DNA of 64,000 nucleotides. It comes from Anaeramoeba flamelloides (lineage: Eukaryota; Metamonada; Anaeramoebidae). The DNA lies in NCBI GenBank assembly GCA_027625915.1, contig JANTQA010000015.1, forward strand, positions 9,515,001-9,579,000. The letters are read 5' to 3'. Shown here one piece after another: positions 46,926-59,583 of this stretch. How positions within the stretch are numbered: the stretch's first letter is position 1; each line of letters opens with the position of its first letter. The notes under the pieces were generated by a model. The model had not been told where the DNA came from and did not search any database. It saw nothing but the letters and a program-made list of their open reading frames with translations. The position numbers were made by a program, and so were the translations under genes.

Positions 46926-48191
46926 GGTCAAAAATTTAAAAAAAAACAATATTTCAAATTTCATTTTTCGATCAAAAACTTTCCCGAAATTCTATATAAA
47001 AAAGTTAAAAATAAAAATCAATTTTACTTTGTCTTTTCTTTAAAGGACTTGACAATTTATATTCAGATAAATCTAAACCCATACAATTGGGGTCTGCTGT
47101 ATTATAAAGTGTACTGGAAAGAAAAAGAATCCAGAGGATTTTTATTTTTATTTATTTTCAAAGTAAATTAAAATTTGAATACTGATAAAATGTAATTTAT
47201 GTTTGGAAATTTTTACTTTATTTTCCTTTTTGAAATATTTATTTTCAACTTTCAATAAAGCATTTTATGAAGTCTAATGTTAAGAAACTCTGTAAAATTA
47301 GTTGCTCTTCAAAATATTCTCTGTCAGGGAAGGTTTGGTAAGAAACAGTTTGAAAACTTATAAAAATGGAAATTGAACTAAAAATTTTTTGAAATTTATT
47401 AGCCAATTTATCAGTTTTGAAAAAATTGTTTTATAACATCACAAAATATTTTCGAAAAAAATCTCAAGATTTTTACTTTTCAAACCTATACTTGACCCAA
47501 TGGTTAATCTATAGAAATAAAGATCTTGTTAGTCATAAAAATAATATTCATTAACCATAGAATTTATATACCCTTATGAATTACTTCATTTACAATTTTG
47601 ATATTTGAATAATTATTGGTAGAAAAATTTTCACTTTTTTTTCCAAATATTCTTTTGTAAATAGAGTATTCATGATATGAAAGGAAACTTAGGTGATAAA
47701 TTTGTTAGCTTGGTTTTTTGTGAATTCTATTTGATAAGTTCAATTGGTTGAATCCGAATCCTAGATGCTCAGAAATTTTAGAAATATAAAAAAGATCATG
47801 AACTGAAAATTTTATCTCACTTAAATCCCAAAAAGCAGTATTTCTTATTTCAAGAATTCTTTTGTTTATTGTATTTAAACTTACAACAGAAATTAACAGT
47901 TCTTAAAAAAAATTAAACAACTTACTCAAAAAAATCCAAAAGTTACTCAATTAAAGTGAGACAGTAACTCAAAAAAAAATCAATTTAAGAGATGGAATAA
48001 ATCAGTTACAACAAGAAAATACTCAAACATTTGATCTTTTAAACCAATCTATTGAAAGAAAACCCAAGCAATTTTAGAAAAAATTGATTCATTTATTTTT
48101 TCAAATAAAAGAGAAAAAAATTGAAAATTAATTCATTATTTTTAAACTATTCAAATTTTAAAACAAACAAAATAATAAACAGTAATTGAAA
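46926..48191. other. Intergenic region before the actin-like gene
   Basis: No gene. At 47344-47410 there is a fragment of the CTGATAAATTC MITE family (AATGGAAATTGAACTAAAAA). The rest is A+T-rich; the last ~60 bases before the actin-like ATG are A-rich (AACAAACAAAATAATAAAC), like leaders of other genes here. Confidence 0.5.
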
Positions 48192-48989
48192 ATGTCAAAA
48201 GTTGTTATTGATTTAGGAACCTATTCTTTTAAGTTTGCCTTTGGTACCAAAACATATTCTTTTGAACCACAGGAAATCAAATGCTCGGAATATGGTGATC
48301 CATACAATGGGAAAGAAATCACGGATCTTGTAGGCTTCAAAAAGATGATCAACAAAATCTTTGAAACACTGGAAGTTAAACCAAATACCTGCCAGGTTGT
48401 TGTGAGTGTACATGTCCATGAGCCATATCAATTAGATGAATTGTTGGCAAATTATTTCTTCAACGAGTTAAATGTTCAGGGATTTTTTATTGCTGTGCAA
48501 CCTGTTTTGTCAATGTACAGTTGTGGTAAGCTTGACGGGCTAGTTGTTGAACTTGGTAAAAATTATGTTCAAATTGTACCTGGTCGAAAAGGATGGGCTG
48601 TCATTGATGCAATCAAAGTTGCCAAAATCAGTGAGAATTTTGAGATTGAAACAATCACCAATTTGATTCAAGAATCAATCAATTCAATCAAAGAATCTTC
48701 ACACGAAATCTTATTACAAAACATTGTTATTGCTGGGTTTAATGCCAACGAAGAGTTTGAAGACACCTTAGAAAAGAAATTAAACGAAATATATACAGAC
48801 AAAAAAATCCATATTATGGGTGTAGAAAAGAAAAAAATGGGAAGACAGAACTCTGCCTTGATCGGTGGTTGTATACTTTCTGTGCAAGAAACATTTAACA
48901 CCATGTGGATCACAAAAGAAAAATATCAAGAAAAAGGACAAGAAGTTCTCAAGGCTGTTTACACCGTCCCAGAAGAAGCCAAATTTTAA
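48192..48989 (+). CDS. Shortened, divergent actin-like protein
   Basis: Single-exon frame of 265 residues (ATG at 48192 is used because [15 protein letters not shown] follows at once). It belongs to the actin superfamily. [15 protein letters not shown] is the first phosphate loop; [20 protein letters not shown] matches actin [39 protein letters not shown] sits at the second phosphate loop; and [20 protein letters not shown] with KEKYQEKG matches actin WIGGSILASLSTFQQMWI and KQEYDEAG. Conventional actin has 375 residues. Here the D-loop side is abridged and about 90-100 residues after [13 protein letters not shown] (subdomain 4 and part of 3) are missing, and the phosphate-loop Asp/Gly pattern is altered. 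Nucleotide binding and polymerisation are therefore doubtful. Probably an actin-related or pseudo-actin protein, function unknown. Confidence 0.8.
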   Translation: [265 protein letters not shown]

Positions 48990-49811
48990 AATAATTTTAT
49001 TCTGATTATTCTCTTTTTTATGATCGTTAATTCATTTTTGTTCATTTTTTTATTTTTATACTTTTACTTTTTTTTACTTTACGATCGATCCTTGATCTTT
49101 AAATTGTGAAAAATTTTTATTTTATATTTCCAAAAATCCAAAAAAATATATAAAAAAAGAAAAATAATTCATATTTTATTCACAGATCAAATTATTATTA
49201 AAAGAAATAAAATCTCAAACTCATTGAATGTTTGTTTTATATTTTTTTTACTCACAAACCCATTATTATTTGTTTTTCTTTTTAATCTTTTTTTTTTCCA
49301 ATTAGTTGTTATTTAAGTCTTAAGTATTAGATTAGGGTAGAGTTTTTTCATCACCACCTTGAATTTTATAATGATCCAAATATGATTCTGAAAAAGATTT
49401 TGAAAAAGTATAATAAGAGATAAGAAAGCCAATTTTGAAAAATAATTTCTCAAATAGTATTGTTTTGTAAAAATTTTCTTACTTGAAAATCATCACTGAG
49501 AAGATTTTAAATTATTTATCTTAGGATATTCTTATGTAATTGTTTAATAATTTCTTTTATTTAAGAATCACACTCTAAAAATTATAACTAACAAATTTTT
49601 TTTTCTCTGGAACTGCCTAGTTTCTTAAAATAATCATAAAATCTGGATTTTTGAATAAAAAAAAAATAATTTTTCAATTTTTTTAAATAATTAATAATAT
49701 TATTAATATTATTAGTAAACCAGATTCAATATCTTTATTAGCTCTAGTAGATAATAAAAATATGTTGGAACCTTTTAAAAAGTTCTAAATTCAAGTTTAG
49801 GAATTCGGGAA

Positions 49812-50140
49812 GTGTCACAGGGTGCCATGGAGTTCAGTAGAGTACCTATGTTTTTTTTTTAATTTCTAAAATTAAAAAAAACCTAACGACGCTTTTCTTG
49901 GAGTTTTCTGTTTTATTTATAAAATCTATCGATTTTCACAAATAAACAGAAAACTCAAGAAAACCTAATGGCACTTTTCCAAAATTTTTAAGAATGGAGA
50001 AAAATTAAAGATTTTACTCAATTCTTTTGAATTCTTGAAAACCTAACGGCGTAGTTTTTTTTAATTTGAGAAATAAACTGAAAATTAAATTTATTTTCAT
50101 TTTTTTTCCTAAATTAAAAAAAATCTAACCAAAAACAAGA
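49812..50140. repeat. Palindrome array, GTAGAGTGCCT family, copy 4
   Basis: Opens GTGTCACAGGGTGCCATGG and CAGTAGAGTACCTATG, then (T)nAATTTCTAAAATTA(A)n, CCTAACGACG and TCTATCGATTTTCAC stems, and ends with a weakened TTCTTTTGAATTCTTG hairpin. More decayed than the 40105 copy. Confidence 0.6.
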
Positions 50141-52002
50141 GGAATTCTAAACACCTCCCTTAAATTACAATAAAAAAAAAACTAACCATTTTTTTTATAA
50201 ACTCAGTAATAAACCTTCTGAAAGTTTATTAAAGTAGAGCGTTTAGATAATACTCATTGGGTTGTTTTATAACCTAACTATATATACTTATTTTGAAAAA
50301 CAAATCGAGTTTTATAGAGGTTAACTAGACTTTGGTAAATGATAATTTTTATTCTTTTTTTTTTTTTGATTTATTGAATATTTTTTTAAAAAAGTGTAAT
50401 TTAATTAATCAACATTCTAATAAGTGAGGGGTTATAATTTTACAAATTTTGATTATGAAATAAAGGAAATTATTTGGTCAGTAGAAAAGAAATTTTCTAT
50501 TATTCACAATTAAAAAAATCTTTTCAGGGATTATTTTCAGGTTAGGTATTGTTTTCACAACTTGAAATCTACAAAATTTTCTTTGGGTTGCATCAAAAAA
50601 AATATGATAAATATTTCAAGAGTGTTTTTTAAAAAGTTAATCACCAAAATTTTAATATTTCAAGTCATTTTAGTATCTCAAAATTTATTAATCTAAATAT
50701 CACAAGAAAAATTATTTTTCAAATTATTTCTTAAATTATTTCTTATTTTAAATTTTTTTTTAATTTTTTGACTTGTGTTAATATTTGACTTTCTAAATAT
50801 TCTTATTCAGTATCAAAATTTAATTATAAGAAAAAAATGAGTTGGACTTGGAAGTCTTTTAGATTCAAATATTATGGTTAAAATAGAATTTTAAACCAAA
50901 TTAACGGTTGTTACAAAAGTATCGTATATTTTGGTAATTTAAAAAATTGGGGTGGGGAAAAAATGCTACAATTTTTAATAAAATTCCCTTTAGATATGTG
51001 TAGACAATTAATTGATATTGTTAAATAGATGTTACTATATTTTAAGATTCACTGTGAAATATTTTAGAAAACTTTTGTTCTCAAATATTTTTTATTTAGA
51101 TCATTAAAATATTATTTGGTAAATCTTCAAAAAATCTGATTTGAAAAGAAAAATATTATGAGAAAAAAAAAATGAAAAAAGGAAATTTATTATTTTTTAG
51201 TTATTTTTTATGATTGAAGAGTTGGTAATCAAAAATAATTATTCATCTATTTAATTCAAATAAAAAGGTAATTTAGTTTATATAAAAAAAATAAAACAAG
51301 CAATCCACTTTTTGAGTTTTACTCTGGTCGCAATTTCGGTAGTATTGAAAACTCTACAAAAATTCTTTCTATACTTGAGATTTTTCAAAAATCAAAATCT
51401 TAACTTTTATTAGATACTTTTTTTTTTCAATTGAAGAGTTACTTTTCAACTAATTACTTATGGATTTTCAGAAATTTCAAATTTATTTAAAGTATCAATT
51501 TTAAAGAGTAAATTAATTATCAGATTTTGATTTAATTCTTTATTTTTTATTACTAAACTTGACGAAAGACTAAATGATGAACTATTTGAAATCGATCAAA
51601 TATATAATTTGTGTTTTAATTAAAAATTTTTTTAAGAATAGAATATCTTGTAATGTATAACAAACCCATGAAATTCGTTAGTTTCTTTAATTATTTTAGG
51701 GGTTTTACGTGAAATGGAGAGATATTAAAATTTGAAATTTTGAACATAATGAAAATCATTTTTTTTTCAACTAAGGATTTTTGAAAATAACCAAATTAAA
51801 TATAACTACTTCCTAAAAAAATAAAGGTTTGTATGTTTTTATACATAGCATTGGAATTCTTCAGAAAAAAAAATATATATAGCAAAATAATTTTTTTTTT
51901 GAATATTTACTTTGTTTTTTAAAGATTTTTCTTATTTTAACTTTAAAAATGATATTTCCGCTTCTGTCTTTTTTTAATTCTAAAAAATTGAATTTATATA
52001 TA

Positions 52003-52197
52003 CAGTCAGTTCAACTTTTAAGGCACAAACTTTCAACGAAATTTAAGACACAAAAAAATCCCAAATTAAGGCAGAAAATTTGTAATTTTTTTTTTTACAA
52101 TTTATTTTACTAGAACTAGAATTTTTTACCTTAATTTGAGATTTTTTTGTTCCTTAAATTTCGTTGCAATTTTGTGCCTTAAAAGTGAAACTGACTA
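52003..52197. mobile_element. Hairpin MITE, CAGTCAGTT family, copy 7
   Basis: TA + CAGTCAGTTCAACTTTTAAG .. GTGAAACTGAC followed by TA(TA)n. Arms well matched. Confidence 0.8.
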
Positions 52198-52915
52198 TAT
52201 ATATATATATATCATACGAACAAGTCTTTTTTACATTTTTAAGAAAAATTAAATTTGAATTAATTTGAAAATATGATTTATATGAATTATAAATTTGAAT
52301 GAAAAATACTTTATTTTCATAAGTTTTTGATTTTTAAGATTAAATAAATAAGTTTTTTTATCTAAAAAACTCAAATTTAAGTTTTATCATCCATTCTTCA
52401 CCCAAGTCGAAAAAAATTAAAATTTTTGTGAAAAAAAATTGAAAATTAGAAACGTACAAAATCTTTTTGATAATTTTAAATGGAATTAGAACTAAAAAAA
52501 GTAATGTCATACTAATAAAGTATAATTGAATACTCATTAACAAAAAAAAAATATTTGCATTATTATCAATAAAACTATTTAATTTTTTTTTTTTCTAGTT
52601 TTCGATAAATTTCATTGTTGGTTTTAGTTTATCTTCTGACGGGGGGTTATAAGAGAGAAAAAACATTATAAAGTTTTTTTTTTATTATTAATGAGAAAAT
52701 TGGAAAATTGTAGGCTGTGTTAACTTGAAAATAAACAATCAAAAGTTAACATAAAAAGTACTTTAGATAAATAAATTAAAAAAACAAAAAGAAAATAGAA
52801 AAGTATTAAAAATAAATAAAAGTAACCTAAACGAACACTTATGATCAATTATCAAATTAAATTAATTAACCCAAAAGAACCTAGGTTGTGATTTTAAGTG
52901 TTTTAATTAAACATG

Positions 52916-52947
<32 letters not shown>

Positions 52948-54200
52948 GATTATTAGCAAATACTTAATTAAAATACTTTTTTTTATTCCATTTTCGTTTT
53001 TTCCTTTTTTCCATTTGTTTTTTAGTAATAAATAAAATTTGTGTAAGTTCAATTCATGAATAATCGACAAATCTATGATTTGATAATTAAATCCCCTTTT
53101 CAGAAATTATAAGTAAAATGGTATCTATAGTGTAATTTACAATTCTTCTTTAATAATATCAAATTAAATTATATTATTATTATTTTTTTCTCATGACTTT
53201 TAAAAAATAAAAAAAAAAATCATTCAATCATAATATATTTATTGAAGTTTTATTGTTGTTTATAGACTTATTTTAATATCTATGAATTAACCTAAATCCT
53301 TAAAAAGTTTTTGATGTAATTTTTGCTTTTTTTTTTTTTCAAAAATATATCTAGTTTTATTCTTCATTTTACAATTAGAATAATAAAAAAGAGAAGAGAT
53401 AACAAAACAAAAATTGACACTAAAGTTATTCTTTTACCAAATCCTAAGTAATCTTTGTGAGAAAATAAAACAATAAAAAAATAATCTTTGTTTTTAACTC
53501 GTTAATAATCTGTAAATTTTTATGAATTTTTTTTGATAAAGAAGAAATGGTTGGAATATATCCAAATTGATTGTTTTTCAAAAATTTTTCTTAGTTTAAT
53601 ATAGAAAAAAACGGAAATAATTCGAGACTTTTTTGTACTCTTTGTTTTTTTATATATTGATGAAATTTTTGGTTGATTGTATTATAAATCATTTTTTAAA
53701 CTGAATCGGAGAAACATAATTATTAAGAATTTGATCATAATTGTCAATTTCTATAAAATTAAAATAACAATATATTTTTGTTACTTGATCTTTTGAAATA
53801 TATCAAAACCACTTCTTAAATAAGATATATATATATTCATATTTATATATATACATATATCTATATATAGCCTACTTTAAAAATTAATAAACAAAAAAAA
53901 AAAAAAAGAAAAAAAATTAAAAAAGAACAGTCAACATTTTATTTTTAAATAAGTTAACTCGTTACTAGTTATTAAAGATTGAAATTATCTTTTTTTTTTT
54001 TTTTGTTTTTAATTTTTTTTCAAATGATAATTGATTTAGCAAAAAAACAATTACTTATTTTAAAAAAAAAATATATTAAAAAGTTTGCAATTTTTGATCA
54101 AAATAAAATACTGTTTGCGACAAGTAATATTTTAAGTTTGAAAGTTCAAAAATGTGTGTAAAAAATGTTTAAATTGTCTGAATAAAGAAATGTTTTGTTC

Positions 54201-54206
54201 TTTATT
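54201..54206 (-). terminator. Likely poly(A) signal of the cysteine protease gene
   Basis: AATAAA on the minus strand, about a dozen bases after a TAA at 54219-54217. It supports the shorter reading of the protease C-terminus. Confidence 0.4.
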
Positions 54207-54216
54207 TGGATGTAAT

Positions 54217-55196
54217 TTAGAGATTTTTTACAAGAGTTTGGATAGACAGCAGATGTAGCAATACCACAGTTATTGGATTTATCTTTAGCCATGTAAATGT
54301 AACCTTCGTTACCCCATGAAGTGTTCCATGAATTTTTTGACAATCCAGTAATTGTCACCGTTTTGGACACCATATCCGACACAGAGGACTGCGTGATCAA
54401 GTTGAGATGATGAGCAATCTGGTTCGTAGTAGACACCTGATTTGTATTGTTGGAAACTCCAGTGAGAAGCATCGATGGCAACAGAGATTGGTCCGTTTTG
54501 TTCGACAGCGGTGGCAAGTGCAGCTTCTGATCCAGCTTTGATGTTTGTGTGTCCGGTACATGTTCCTTTCTTCTTACATTGGGATTTTTTACAGGTTTCT
54601 TGGACGGCGTGATATGGATAATCTTTTTCAGCACAGTCACCTCCTTGGTTTTGGACCCATTCAAGTGCTAAGTATGGCCAACATCCGTTACATCCGTAAC
54701 AGTCACTGTCACAATCGACGATCATGGATTCGGAGTATGAGTTTAAGACACCTGTGTCAATGAAATCTCTTCCTTCCATGGTACCTGTTGTGGAGAAACT
54801 CCAACATGATCCACATTGTCCTTGGTCTTTAACTGGTGTAACAGCTCCTTTTTGTCTCCAATCGACAGTGGCAGCGGTTGGTCGTTGTTCATTGTCCCAG
54901 ACTGGTGCGTTAGAGTATTGGAGTGGCATGTTTGGTAAGATGGATAAGTATTCGTCTCTTGTCCAGTCAGAGAATTGATTGATTCCAGTTTTGAAAGAAA
55001 CATCAGTTCGGGCATTGTGGGATCTGATTCTGTCAAGGTTGCTCTTGAAAAGTGAGAATCTCAACGCTTGTTCTTCCGGCCTGTAGTTTTTGTTATATTG
55101 TTCTTGGAACTTCGAGAAAAGGAAGTTGTAGTTTTCTTCTGTGAGTGGTTCACAGAAAGCGGCAACTACTAATAAAGCAATTAAAAGAAATTTCAT
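54217..55196 (-). CDS. Papain/cathepsin L-type cysteine protease (frame break near the Asn motif)
   Basis: Secreted or lysosomal C1A protease. ATG at 55196 opens a signal peptide ([15 protein letters not shown]). An I29 inhibitor prodomain follows ([12 protein letters not shown] ... [12 protein letters not shown]), then the mature enzyme from about [16 protein letters not shown]. Catalytic Cys lies in QCGSCWSFS and His in [11 protein letters not shown]. Cys pairs in [11 protein letters not shown] are as expected for the family. The reading frame breaks in a run of six A at 54333-54338: the catalytic Asn motif [12 protein letters not shown] appears only in the next frame. One base fewer would restore [12 protein letters not shown] second A6 run at 54225-54230 affects the end: one A fewer gives a TAA at 54219-54217. 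Assembly error or a real inactivating indel cannot be told apart here. About 325 residues, normal for the family. Confidence 0.85.
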
Positions 55197-58100
55197 CTTT
55201 TAAAAGAGAGGTAGTAATAAAGTTGAATTTTTAATCATTTAAAGATAAGGAAGAAGAAAATAAAAACAAAGATAATGAGTTTAATAAAGTGAGTCAAATA
55301 AGAATTTTATATCTTTTGAAAAGAAGAAGAAATAAATTTATTTACAGTTAAGAAATGAGAATATTAAAAAAATGATTATTTCAAATCAAAACTTTTCTTT
55401 TTAAGAAAAAATTCTCCAAATTAAATGTGAAAAATATACTGACTCAAGAACTCCTATTCTTTGGTGTTTTATTCTTTAGGTTCTTTTTACTTGATTTAAA
55501 TCCAATTTGTTCAATTGCAAGCAAAACTTTTTGAAGCAAAAAAATGTTTGAGTCAAGATAAATTTTTTGATCTGAAAAAATTAAGTCTTGATCGTTTGTC
55601 AAAAGAACGGTTTGGTAAGCTGAATGTTACCCTTTTTTGACAAATGAATAATTTATATAAAATTTTAATTTTTTTTTTTATCCAAAAATTGATCCAAATG
55701 ACTTTTTATTTGATAAAAAAAATATCTTTCTTAAAAAAATTTGATGGTTTTCCTTCAATTTACTTTTTTTTTCAAAAATAATATTTTTGTTGATATCTTT
55801 TCCAAAATGAAAATTGCCATTACCTTTCAAAAATTGGATCTTAATTGAAAAAAATTAAAATATCAGCATTGCTTATTTTGCTATTTGAATTTTTGAGAAA
55901 ACCTAATTATTTTTTTCCCTCTTTTTTTGGAATCTTTTCATTTATTGATTTATTTTTACAAATACATGATTTTGTGAAAGTTTAAAGACGGTTTTATTGA
56001 TTTAAATTAATAAATAGTAACTCTTAATAATTAGTTTTCCCAAAGGTAATACTAGTATTAAAATTCTAAATGGGAAAAAATTTTCACATCCATTTCCAGT
56101 TTCGAATAAATAGAGTTCTAAAAGTAGAATATAATTTATAAAAACTCTATTGTGAAAAAGGCAAATATGGTAAATGAAGTGTAAATTATTCACGTTTATA
56201 TTTCAAACACAAGTAGAGTAATTATTTTCAAAAGGATACAATTAAACCCTATATGTAATTTGTTTATCAACTTTCGAGAAATGAAGTTATCATTTTTTGA
56301 AAGGGTTCATTTTTCATAATGAAATTTTAATCTCAAGTTCGTAAATCCTTTTGATTTAGATTTTTAAATCTATCGAATAAAAAAAGAAAAATTTGCATAA
56401 AAAATTGTTTTTTTTTGGGTATCTCACTTTTACTATTGATTGCAGAATAAAAAGATCAATATTTTGATTCGTCTTAACAAAAAATCACCTATTAAGATTT
56501 AGAATATAACTGTACCATAAGGAATCAATTCTAAATACAGAAATTAATAATTTATACTTTTTTTAAGAAATAGTAAATTGTAAAGTAATATTATCTTTAA
56601 AATCTTTTTTTTGGAAAGCTGAATGAAAATTTTGTTTCTTTTTTTTTCAAACAAATAGTAGTAATTTTTCAGAGATTCTTTTTGGATTAATTACATTTCA
56701 ATTCTAAACTTATTTTAAAAAATTTAAAAAAAATATATCAAATAGAAACACCCTTGAAGATCTAGAAAAAATTGTTAATTTATTTTATTCGCAATCATTT
56801 ATTCAATTTCTTGAAATTTCAAAAATTGGAGAATATTCCTTTTCAAATAGTCATTTTTAAACAAGAGGATGCTATTATTAAAATCGGTTATTTAAAAAAG
56901 GTTTGTTTATAATTTTTTTATTCAATTATTATTTTCAATTAATTTGATTTTTTTCAAAATTTTTAAAAAAATGAGAATTAATAATACATTTTATTTACAC
57001 ATTTGGTCCATGGACAATTAATAACCCGCTGATTAAATTTAGATTGTGTTCTTAATTATTAATTAAAAATAATTAAATTAAAAGGTATTTCTTTAGATTA
57101 TAAGATGAATTTTCCAGGTTTTAAAAAAGTATTTTGGAAGAATTTTTAATTTGATTTGTTTGTTTTTCTCAATTTTTTTTACTTAATAAAAATAAAAAAT
57201 TGATTCCAAATTTTCTTAGAATCAATAAATTATATTTTTTTATTCAATAAAAAGAATAAATTGATTCAAAAGCTGTTTTTTGGAGAAATAAATTATGTTT
57301 TTTTCCAAGTTTAAACTATTTATGATCAATAGTTTTTGAAATTAAGTAGATTTTTTATACTGGGTTATTTAAAACTTAATTGTTTTAATTTTGAAGGGTC
57401 TTTTGGAATACTTTCATAAACAGATATTACATTTTGTTTTTGATTTAAAGAAAATATTTTTTTTTTGAATAAATTTGCTAAGATGTTAGGGTTTTGTAAT
57501 TTTCAGAAATGGGAACAAATAGGATCAAACTGTCAAATACAATAATTCATTTCTTTGGAATTGGTGCTTAAAGTGAGTTAGGTCTTGGAAGTGCCCAGAG
57601 TTTTACTTTTTTTTTTTTTTTTGAAATTTCAGGATCTAGTAATTTTTTTGTTCGAATTTTCAATTATATCTACTCGAAGCTTCTTTTTTTAGTTGTTTAC
57701 TAGTCCCTTAGCAATAATTCACAAGATAAAATATAAAATGAATTATTTAAAAAAATCTAGATTCAGATGTATATTCAAATTTTTTATCAGAAAGAAAATT
57801 TGGAGTTTTCTTATTCTAATTCAAAAAAAACGAATTAAAATTGAAAACTTTATTCATAAAAAAAATTACATGTGTCCTTTGAACTTCATCAAGAGGGAAA
57901 TGTTTTTTTAAATGTTAATATTTTTTTTTTTAGTATAAAATTTGAAATAATTTTTTGAATTTTGGGTTGTGTCATAATTACTAAATTGTCTATTAGAGGG
58001 TGAATTATTTTAAATTTAAGGGATTGTTTTAGCTCCTCTCGGGAATATACCAAAATTGTGATTATTTGCGAGAAAAATAATAATTTTTTAATTTGTTGTG

Positions 58101-58256
58101 AAATGGGGTCTAAACTTTCAATACAAATATCAACAGTTTTTAAGTTTAGAAATCAAACAAGATACGAAATAAAAAAATTTTTTTTTTCTCGCAAATAATC
58201 GAATTTTCAGAAATTTACCCTCCTCTGTTCCTAATGAAAAATCTAATAAAAAAATA
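55197..58256. other. Intergenic region
   Basis: No gene supported. Contains copy 2 of the TTTCCCAAAG repeat and otherwise A+T-rich sequence. The short frames at 56.0 and 57.7 kb have no protein-like composition. Confidence 0.5.
56202..56330. repeat. Dispersed repeat TTTCCCAAAG(G)TAAT, copy 2
   Basis: AGTAGAGTAATTATTTTCAA, AGGATACAATTAAACCC, AACTTTCGAGAAATGA and GGGTTCATTTTTC run parallel to 43740-43860. A TTTTCCCAAAGGTAAT head lies at 56035, separated by unrelated text. Confidence 0.5.
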
Positions 58257-58318
58257 CAGCCAGTTCCACTTTTAATGAACAAACTAGGAAGGGAATTTGA
58301 TAGAATAATATCCTTTAA

Positions 58319-59583
58319 GGGATTAGCTTCCAACAAGGAGAAGTCTAAGATCAAAGCCTTTCGTTATTGGGTTTAATTACATTAGCCCCCCAATGGTTCA
58401 AATCTCTATAAAAAATCGATTATTCAAAGTTAGTAATAATTGTTGATCTCATCAATTAAAAATGATCTGTGTATTAGTAAAAAATTAAAACAATTTCAGG
58501 AAAAAAATCTGCACTTTACCACAAATTTAAATATTGAATTATCAATATTCAGAATCCAATGTTGCAAAATATCTTTCTTAAATTTGTGTCAAAATGTAGA
58601 TTAGTTAAAAAATTAAATAATTTTGAAAAATTAAATAATTAACATAGAGCAGTGAAAAAAATACCGGACATGAAAAAAATCCCGGACAAGATTTTTAATT
58701 GTGAATATTAGTAAAATTATTGTGTAATTTCATTTATTTACAATCAAATTCCTTTTTTTAAGAATCGAACTTTTTCAATTATAACTCCCCCACTTATTAG
58801 AATGATGATTGATGAAATCACACTTGTTCAAAACACCATTCAATCAATCAAAAAACAAGAAGAAAAATTATCATTTTCCAAACTCTAGTAAACCTCTATA
58901 AAACTGGATTATTTTTCAAAAAAAGTTGATCAACATTAGGCTATCAAACAATTACTCGAGTATTCTAGAGACACCTTACTTTGATGGACTTTAGGTAGGT
59001 TTATTACTAATCTCATAAAAAAATTGGTTATTTATAATAAGGATTTAATTGAAATTATACAAAAATTTTACTAATAATCACAATTAAAAATCTTGTCCGG
59101 GATTTTTTTCATGTCCGGTATTTTTTTCCCAACTATATATATTTTTTTGTAAAATTATTTCGGAAATATTGGAAATATATTGATACGTTACAATGTGATT
59201 ATCAGAAAGGAAACAAAACTGATTAGCCTTTGTTTTTTTATGTTGATGATTATTGAGTTAATCTTTGAAATTAAAAAGTTGAAAAAATAGTTACTTTTGG
59301 AAGTTCTAAAGATGAATTATTAAATACCCAAATAGTTTATTCTAAGTTTCTATTTTGATATTGGGAAAAGGAATTAAAAAAAAAAAAATTTCCAAAATGA
59401 AAATTTTTAATTAGTGATCTTTCGTAAAAAATGTAATAATTTATAGTGCAATTATATTTATAATAGATTTTTTAGAGTTATTTGAACTCATAGAAACTAT
59501 TTGAGCCTTGTGTGGACTAATACCATTGACACACAATTACAACATACTTTGATTATAGAGAAATCTATGGTGATGTTAATCCC
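58319..59583. mobile_element. TTAA-bounded element, GG(T/G)ATTAG family, copy 2 (interrupted)
   Basis: TTAA + GGGATTAGCTTCC at the left and GTTAATCCC + TTAA at the right. Collinear with 33067-33822 apart from a 489 bp insertion. Without it, its length (~775 bp) agrees with copy 1. Confidence 0.7.
58647..59135. mobile_element. 489 bp MITE with CCGGACATG inverted ends
   Basis: Ends pair over ~50 bases: left AAAAAAATACCGGACATG and AAATCCCGGACAAGATTTTT are inverted at the right. TA flanks both sides, and the sequence is absent from the corresponding site in copy 1 (33.4 kb), which proves a discrete insertion. Noncoding. Confidence 0.8.

Larger units (their letters stand above)
48990..54216. other. 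Intergenic region
   Basis: No gene supported. Contents: a palindrome array (49812-50140), a hairpin MITE (52003-52197) adjoining a short (TA)n, a ~27-base T run at 52920-52946, and a TA/TATA-rich patch at 53825-53872. The remainder is A+T-rich without long frames. Confidence 0.5.

Noticed and set aside
54545-55036. Several overlapping frames on both strands of the protease gene
   Set aside because: Shadows of the cathepsin reading frame.
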